From Novosphingobium sp. AP12 (lineage in GTDB: Bacteria > Pseudomonadota > Alphaproteobacteria > Sphingomonadales > Sphingomonadaceae), in contig NZ_AKKE01000040.1 of NCBI RefSeq assembly GCF_000281975.1, positions 1-64,000 on the forward strand: DNA of 64,000 nt, written 5' to 3'. The position numbers were made by a program, and so were the translations under genes. Below the pieces are notes generated by a model. That model did not search any database, was not told the DNA's origin, and worked only from the letters and a program-made list of their open reading frames with translations. The stretch's first letter is position 1, and every line of letters begins with the position of its first letter. Of the stretch, positions 60,237 through 64,000 are shown piece after piece.

Positions 60237-61778
60237 ATGCCCATTCCATTATCCACTCGCTTCGCAAAGGCCCGCGCCGCTGGTCCTTTTTCCGGATCCT
60301 TGAGTGAAGCGCGCCTGTTTGCCTATGCATCGGGAAATTTCGGCAAGGGCCTGGTCTTTGCCGGTGCGGACCTCACTCTCCTTTTTCTGCTGACAGACCT
60401 GCTTGGCCTGTCTGCCGTCGAGGCAGGTACGCTCATGCTTGTCGCCGTAGCCGGCGACCTCGTCTTCGACCTACTGGCGGCGATGCTGGTGATCCGCCTG
60501 CGTCGATGGGGCAAGGGATACCGCTGGCTGGTGGCGGCCGGGGCGTTTCCTTGTGGAATCGCTTTCGCTTTGCTCTACGCTCTGCCTGCTTCGGGCGTGC
60601 GGGAAGGCTGGGTCCTGGCATGCGCCTTGCTGGCCTTCCGCGGTGCCTATGCCGTCATCGACGTTCCACACAACGCCCTGATGGCCCAGATGACTTACGA
60701 CAGCCGAGCGCGGGGGCGGGTCTCCGGATACCGCTTGCTGTTCAGCACGGCGAGTTCGCTGGCAGTAGCCCTGATCCTCGCGCCGCTGGTCCAGCGGGCG
60801 GGGCGGGACAGCGCATTCGATAGCCTGGCAACGACGGGCGTCGTCGCGGGCGCGCTGTTCACGCTCACCATGCTGACATGCACGTTCGTTTCGCGTGGCG
60901 GTGCAGATCGCGGGCGCGACGCCGACGCGCTGCAGGACGGGATCGCGGTTCCTCTGCGCAATCGACTGGTCCTGGGAATGGGCCTTCTGGCGATGCTCAC
61001 GGGATTCGCAGCGCCGACATTCGGGCGGATGATGCTGTACATCGGGACCTACGTCGTCGGCCGGCCCGACATGGTAGGTACACTGCTATTGGCGATGAGC
61101 CTGGGGCAATTCGTCGGCGTGATGGCCTGGACGGGGCTGAGCGGGCGCTTCGACAAGAGCCAGCTGCTCGCCATCGGGCACGGGGTCAGTGCGCTGGGCA
61201 TCGCCCTGTTCGGCCTCTGCCTGGGCCGGCCCGAAGCACTGCCTGCTTGCGCGGCGCTGACGGGCTTCGGCTTCGCCGGCGTGTTCATGCTGCCCTGGGG
61301 CTTGCTGGCGGATACCGTGGACTTCGTCGCCTGGCGACACGGCAAGCGGCTGGAGGCAGGGCTGTTCGCCTGCTACCTCGTGGCCGTGAAGGCGAGTGGC
61401 GCCGCCGCGACCGTGATGATCGGCTGGTCGCTGGGCTGGCTGGGCTATGCACCGGGCATGGATCAGACGATCTCGGTGGAGGCCGGAATGATCGCGCTTG
61501 GTCTCGGCATACCGCTGTTGGGCTGCATTGGCGCGGTGACGTTGCTGCGGCGCTTCGACATCGGCCATGCCCGCCACGACCGCGTGCTTGCGGCGCTGGC
61601 CTGCAAGAGCACGCGGTCGAGCGATCAGTCGGGGGCGGAGCCGGTTTCGGGATTGAACTTGGGGTTGGTGAAGTCCAGCGGCGAAGGGACCACCTTGGCG
61701 GGCGGGGCAGCGCTCTCGGCCCAGGCACGGCAGAGCATGTCACGCAGCATCGCCGCGCCCGCGCTCGTGCGCTCGTAG
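60237..61778 (+). CDS. MFS transporter, GPH (sugar:cation symporter) family
   Basis: A 513-residue, twelve-helix transporter of the MelB/GPH type. 'RLFAYASGNFGKGLVFAGAD' opens helix 1, 'YRWLVAAGAFPCGIAFALLY' continues, and 'AYAVIDVPHNALMAQMTYDS' with 'RARGRVSGYRLLFSTASS' is the diagnostic loop. 'LLADTVDFVAWRHGKRLEAG' is the late GPH motif. GPH proteins import sugars or glucuronides with H+ or Na+. The family usually ends near residue 460; here the frame runs ~50 residues further and overlaps the convergent nuclease gene, so a normal stop may have been lost. An upstream in-frame start at 60183 is less likely. Confidence 0.88.
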   Translation: MPIPLSTRFAKARAAGPFSGSLSEARLFAYASGNFGKGLVFAGADLTLLFLLTDLLGLSAVEAGTLMLVAVAGDLVFDLLAAMLVIRLRRWGKGYRWLVAAGAFPCGIAFALLYALPASGVREGWVLACALLAFRGAYAVIDVPHNALMAQMTYDSRARGRVSGYRLLFSTASSLAVALILAPLVQRAGRDSAFDSLATTGVVAGALFTLTMLTCTFVSRGGADRGRDADALQDGIAVPLRNRLVLGMGLLAMLTGFAAPTFGRMMLYIGTYVVGRPDMVGTLLLAMSLGQFVGVMAWTGLSGRFDKSQLLAIGHGVSALGIALFGLCLGRPEALPACAALTGFGFAGVFMLPWGLLADTVDFVAWRHGKRLEAGLFACYLVAVKASGAAATVMIGWSLGWLGYAPGMDQTISVEAGMIALGLGIPLLGCIGAVTLLRRFDIGHARHDRVLAALACKSTRSSDQSGAEPVSGLNLGLVKSSGEGTTLAGGAALSAQARQSMSRSIAAPALVRS

Positions 61779-62608
61779 ACCATCTCGCGCACGTCCTTGT
61801 CCGTGAAGTCGGCGAAACCGGCGCGCTTCTCCAGCTTGTAGACCGCTTCCATCTTGTTGCCCGATTGGTCGAGGTAGGCGAGCACAGCATCGAACATGTC
61901 GCCCTGCTCGCGGCCGGGCGCACCGATGCGCGGAGCTATGTCCGCCACAGTCAGAGCGATGCCGTCGACGAACTTGCTCTCGAAGCGGCCGTGGACGGTG
62001 CGGTCGGTGGTGTAGCCATGCGGATTGGCGCCGCGCCAGCCGTCGCTGTTGACCGAATCGTGCATCGGATTGGCCCCGTCGCCGATGTAGTGGCCGAGGC
62101 GGAATACGTCGAAAGCGCAGTTCTGCTCGGGCACCGAGGCGTCGCGGCCCTCGGCCTGCGCGGCGCGGACCTGCCGCATGCAGACGACGATCCGGTCGTA
62201 GGCCTCGATCGCGGCGTAGGGCAGCGTGCCGGTCCAGCGCACGTTGGTGCGCGCGGCGGTGGCGGGATCGCTGTCCTTGATCTTCTCGTAGTGCTTGTAG
62301 AGCGCCAGCACGAATTCGTAGCGCGAGCGCGGGATCGGCTTCACGAAGGTGAACTGCTCGCGGAACCAGCCGTGGTTGGGATCTTCCTCGATCTTCGAGA
62401 AGTTCTCCGAATCCCCGCGCCAGGCGTCCGGCTGGGTGGCCGATGCGGCGACGTAATCCTCGTACTTGCGCAGGAAGACCGGGCCGTCGGCAGGGATCGC
62501 CTCGATCGCGGCGCGGTCGATCACGGCGTGAGCGGTCTGGCCCCAGGCGTAGGCGGCGGAGGGAGCGAGCGCGAGGCCGGCGATGGCGGCGAGCAGGACG
62601 GAACGCAT
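61625..62608 (-). CDS. Exported S1/P1-type nuclease
   Basis: A 327-residue secreted zinc enzyme. The signal peptide ends 'AAYA', leaving Trp as the first mature residue ('WGQTAHAVIDRAA'), as in P1 nuclease where the N-terminal Trp binds zinc. 'FRLGHYIGDGANPMHDSVNS' supplies His and Asp ligands and 'DGWRGANPHGYTTD' follows. The family cleaves single-stranded nucleic acid and 3'-nucleotides; related zinc phospholipases C share the fold. It is third in a minus-strand run after a TonB receptor and a DUF218 protein, suggesting phosphorus or nucleotide scavenging. Confidence 0.87.
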   Translation of the reverse strand: MRSVLLAAIAGLALAPSAAYAWGQTAHAVIDRAAIEAIPADGPVFLRKYEDYVAASATQPDAWRGDSENFSKIEEDPNHGWFREQFTFVKPIPRSRYEFVLALYKHYEKIKDSDPATAARTNVRWTGTLPYAAIEAYDRIVVCMRQVRAAQAEGRDASVPEQNCAFDVFRLGHYIGDGANPMHDSVNSDGWRGANPHGYTTDRTVHGRFESKFVDGIALTVADIAPRIGAPGREQGDMFDAVLAYLDQSGNKMEAVYKLEKRAGFADFTDKDVREMVYERTSAGAAMLRDMLCRAWAESAAPPAKVVPSPLDFTNPKFNPETGSAPD

Positions 62609-62622
62609 GGGATGTCTCCGGT

Positions 62623-63789
62623 TCAAGGGTCGAGCGGGTCGCGCGGATCGATGCGCGCCGAGAGGGCCGAAGGGCGGAATTCCAGCTCGGTGGGCGAGAT
62701 GCGTGCGCCGACGTTGCCGGGTTCGTAGCCCAGTTCGGTCAGGTTGCGCTGGACGAACTGCGCGCTCTCGATCGCCGCGCTCTGGCCCGGGTTGCACACA
62801 ATGATCGTGTCCTTGTCCAGTGGAGCGCCCATCGCCATCAGCAGGCGCGTGGCATTGCGCAGATTGGTGGTGGTGTGCCGGGCATAGGGCTCGATGACGA
62901 TGGCCTCTGCCGGGATGCCGTAGCGCGCGATCAGGGCGGCGCGCATCTCCTGCGCCTCAGCGAAGCGAGTGGCGCGCGGATGGGCACGGCCGCCCGTGAC
63001 GATGATGAACGGAACGTCACCCGCCGCAAAGCGCTGCGCGGCGAGGCGCAGGTGGTACTTGCCGAAAGGGCTGAGCGCCATGTCGGACACTTCGGGGCCT
63101 ACGCCGGTGACGATCATGGCGCTGTAGCGCCAGTGCTTCCAGTCCAGTGACTTCGCGCGCTTCATGGCGGGTGCGTTGAGGCCGCCCAGCAGCGGCTCGA
63201 AGCCGACCGCGTCGGTGCGGTCGCTGCCGTCGAGCAGGGCCAGCGCGAACTCCACGCTGGGGTCGAGCGCCTGCGCCGAACCGGCACGCGCCGTCTGGGA
63301 AAGCCAAGCCGCCGCCTGAAGCCGGGTGCGGATCTCCTGCGGGTCGAGAGCGCCCGCGCCGTCGATCTGCGGATAGCCCGGCACCTGGCCGATGCCATAA
63401 GTGCGCACGATCACGTTGATGCCCGCGATCTCGCGCCTGGCCTGGGCGGCGGGACCATCGTCCGCGCCCCCGTCCACGACGGCGGCCGCCACGACCTGCG
63501 CCTCGTCATCGGTCCACACCATCGCCTGCGCCGCGCAGCCGAGGTCATTTCCGCAGGCCACGCGCCGGTCGTACCGCCCGCGCAGCATGGCGGCCACTTC
63601 CGGGCGGGCCTGCAGCGCATTCATCGCCGAGGGATTGCGACCCAGCGCGTCGAGCAACGGGAACAGCCGCGCCGAAAGCGCCTCCGCCACGGTGTCCCTT
63701 GCCGTCCCGGCCGAAGCAGGAACAGCCATGAGGGAGAGCGCCGTCGCCGCGAACATCACCGCTGTCATGCGCGCCGGGCCGCTCCGCAT
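62623..63789 (-). CDS. Exported YdcF-like DUF218 protein
   Basis: A 388-residue protein with a signal peptide ending near 'VPASAGTA'. The last ~160 residues are a DUF218 (ElyC/SanA/YdcF) domain: 'VPFIIVTGGRAHPRATRFAE', 'RYGIPAEAIVIEPYARHTTT' and 'NLRNATRLLMAMG'. The first ~190 residues are a helical region with a C-x4-C pair ('ACGNDLGCAAQA'). DUF218 proteins are thought to act on envelope or nucleotide-like substrates. The ATG overlaps the TonB receptor stop, and the nuclease starts 14 bp after its stop, so the three genes form one operon. Confidence 0.83.
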   Translation of the reverse strand: MRSGPARMTAVMFAATALSLMAVPASAGTARDTVAEALSARLFPLLDALGRNPSAMNALQARPEVAAMLRGRYDRRVACGNDLGCAAQAMVWTDDEAQVVAAAVVDGGADDGPAAQARREIAGINVIVRTYGIGQVPGYPQIDGAGALDPQEIRTRLQAAAWLSQTARAGSAQALDPSVEFALALLDGSDRTDAVGFEPLLGGLNAPAMKRAKSLDWKHWRYSAMIVTGVGPEVSDMALSPFGKYHLRLAAQRFAAGDVPFIIVTGGRAHPRATRFAEAQEMRAALIARYGIPAEAIVIEPYARHTTTNLRNATRLLMAMGAPLDKDTIIVCNPGQSAAIESAQFVQRNLTELGYEPGNVGARISPTELEFRPSALSARIDPRDPLDP

Positions 63790-64000
63790 CACCAGGACTT
63801 GCCGATGACGAGGCGGAAGTTGCGACCGAAGATCGGACGGCCGTAGATCGCCTCGGCGCTGCCCTGTCCGGCCAGCGAGTCGGTGCGCGTGTTGCCTTCG
63901 GTCAGGCCGTGGGCGTTGAACAGGTTGTCGCCGACGACCTGCAGGTTCCACGTTCCACGGCGCAGCGTCACGCCCGCGCCGACCGTGCCGTAGGAGGGCA
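63789..64000 (-). CDS. TonB-dependent receptor, C-terminal end (start outside window)
   Basis: The final ~69 residues of an outer membrane barrel enter from the right edge. 'GTVGAGVTLRRGTWNLQVVG' and 'DNLFNAHGLTEGNTRTDSL' are the penultimate strands with the D-N-L-F-N motif of TonB receptors, and the protein ends 'FGRNFRLVIGKSW'. The last codon in frame visible begins at 63998. Its stop overlaps the DUF218 gene start. It is probably the uptake gate for the products or substrates of the exported nuclease. Confidence 0.88.
   Translation of the reverse strand, partial: PSYGTVGAGVTLRRGTWNLQVVGDNLFNAHGLTEGNTRTDSLAGQGSAEAIYGRPIFGRNFRLVIGKSW

Overview
The window is high-GC DNA with the gene mix of an alphaproteobacterium of the sphingomonad type (Novosphingobium- or Sphingobium-like). 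The evidence is several large TonB-dependent receptors, two class I P450s, a GPH-type sugar symporter, a membrane PQQ glucose dehydrogenase, a NrsF/ECF sigma pair and a sterol-desaturase-like hydroxylase. This assignment is inference from gene families; I see no rRNA, tRNA, CRISPR array, IS element or phage gene. Almost all of the window is coding.

Layout. 1-2.4 kb: the end of a LuxR-type regulator, an AlkC-like DNA repair protein and a Moco oxidoreductase. 2.6-4.9 kb: a siderophore-type TonB receptor behind a Fur-box-like palindrome. 4.9-8.9 kb: an amidohydrolase and two convergent P450s. 9.1-15.1 kb: type II NADH dehydrogenase divergent from PQQ glucose dehydrogenase plus an OprB porin, then a TetR regulator; together these form a periplasmic sugar-oxidation module. 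15.2-21.3 kb: sterol-desaturase-like protein with three phased upstream repeats, a small membrane protein, an MpaB-type protein, a UVR-motif protein, a PanE-like reductase, DedA and a cardiolipin-synthase-like PLD.

21.3-27.7 kb: a compact minus-strand locus, GH13 glucosidase > GT4 glycosyltransferase > 69-aa small ORF > DUF6875-like protein > a condensation-less NRPS (A-PCP-TE). This is the best candidate for an undescribed pathway. A small HTH plus HhH protein is divergent from it. 28.3-33.3 kb: a 1649-residue membrane protein with two large extracytoplasmic parts. 33.9-41.4 kb: M14 carboxypeptidase and TonB receptor, divergent from an ABC ATPase with two DUF3526-like permeases; a perfect 11-bp inverted repeat sits between the two operons.

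41.7-44.0 kb: a GbsR/MarR-like regulator divergent from an aldehyde dehydrogenase, followed by a fragment of a second aldehyde dehydrogenase. 44.2-56.0 kb: an amino-acid or peptide scavenging block with a TonB receptor, PaiB-like protein, TolB-propeller amidohydrolase, Lrp regulator, ornithine cyclodeaminase, exported amidase and L-serine dehydratase. 56.0-58.6 kb: a stress module with an ECF16-type sigma factor, NrsF anti-sigma, a DUF308-like membrane protein and a frameshifted, truncated ohr gene; a site matching the SigF promoter consensus lies upstream of the sigma gene. 59.0-64.0 kb: SDR, GPH symporter, S1/P1-type nuclease, YdcF-like DUF218 protein and the end of another TonB receptor. 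The symporter overlaps the convergent nuclease gene by 154 bp.

Functional calls rest on motifs read by eye. Start codons were chosen by Shine-Dalgarno spacing, overlap with neighbours and expected family N-termini.
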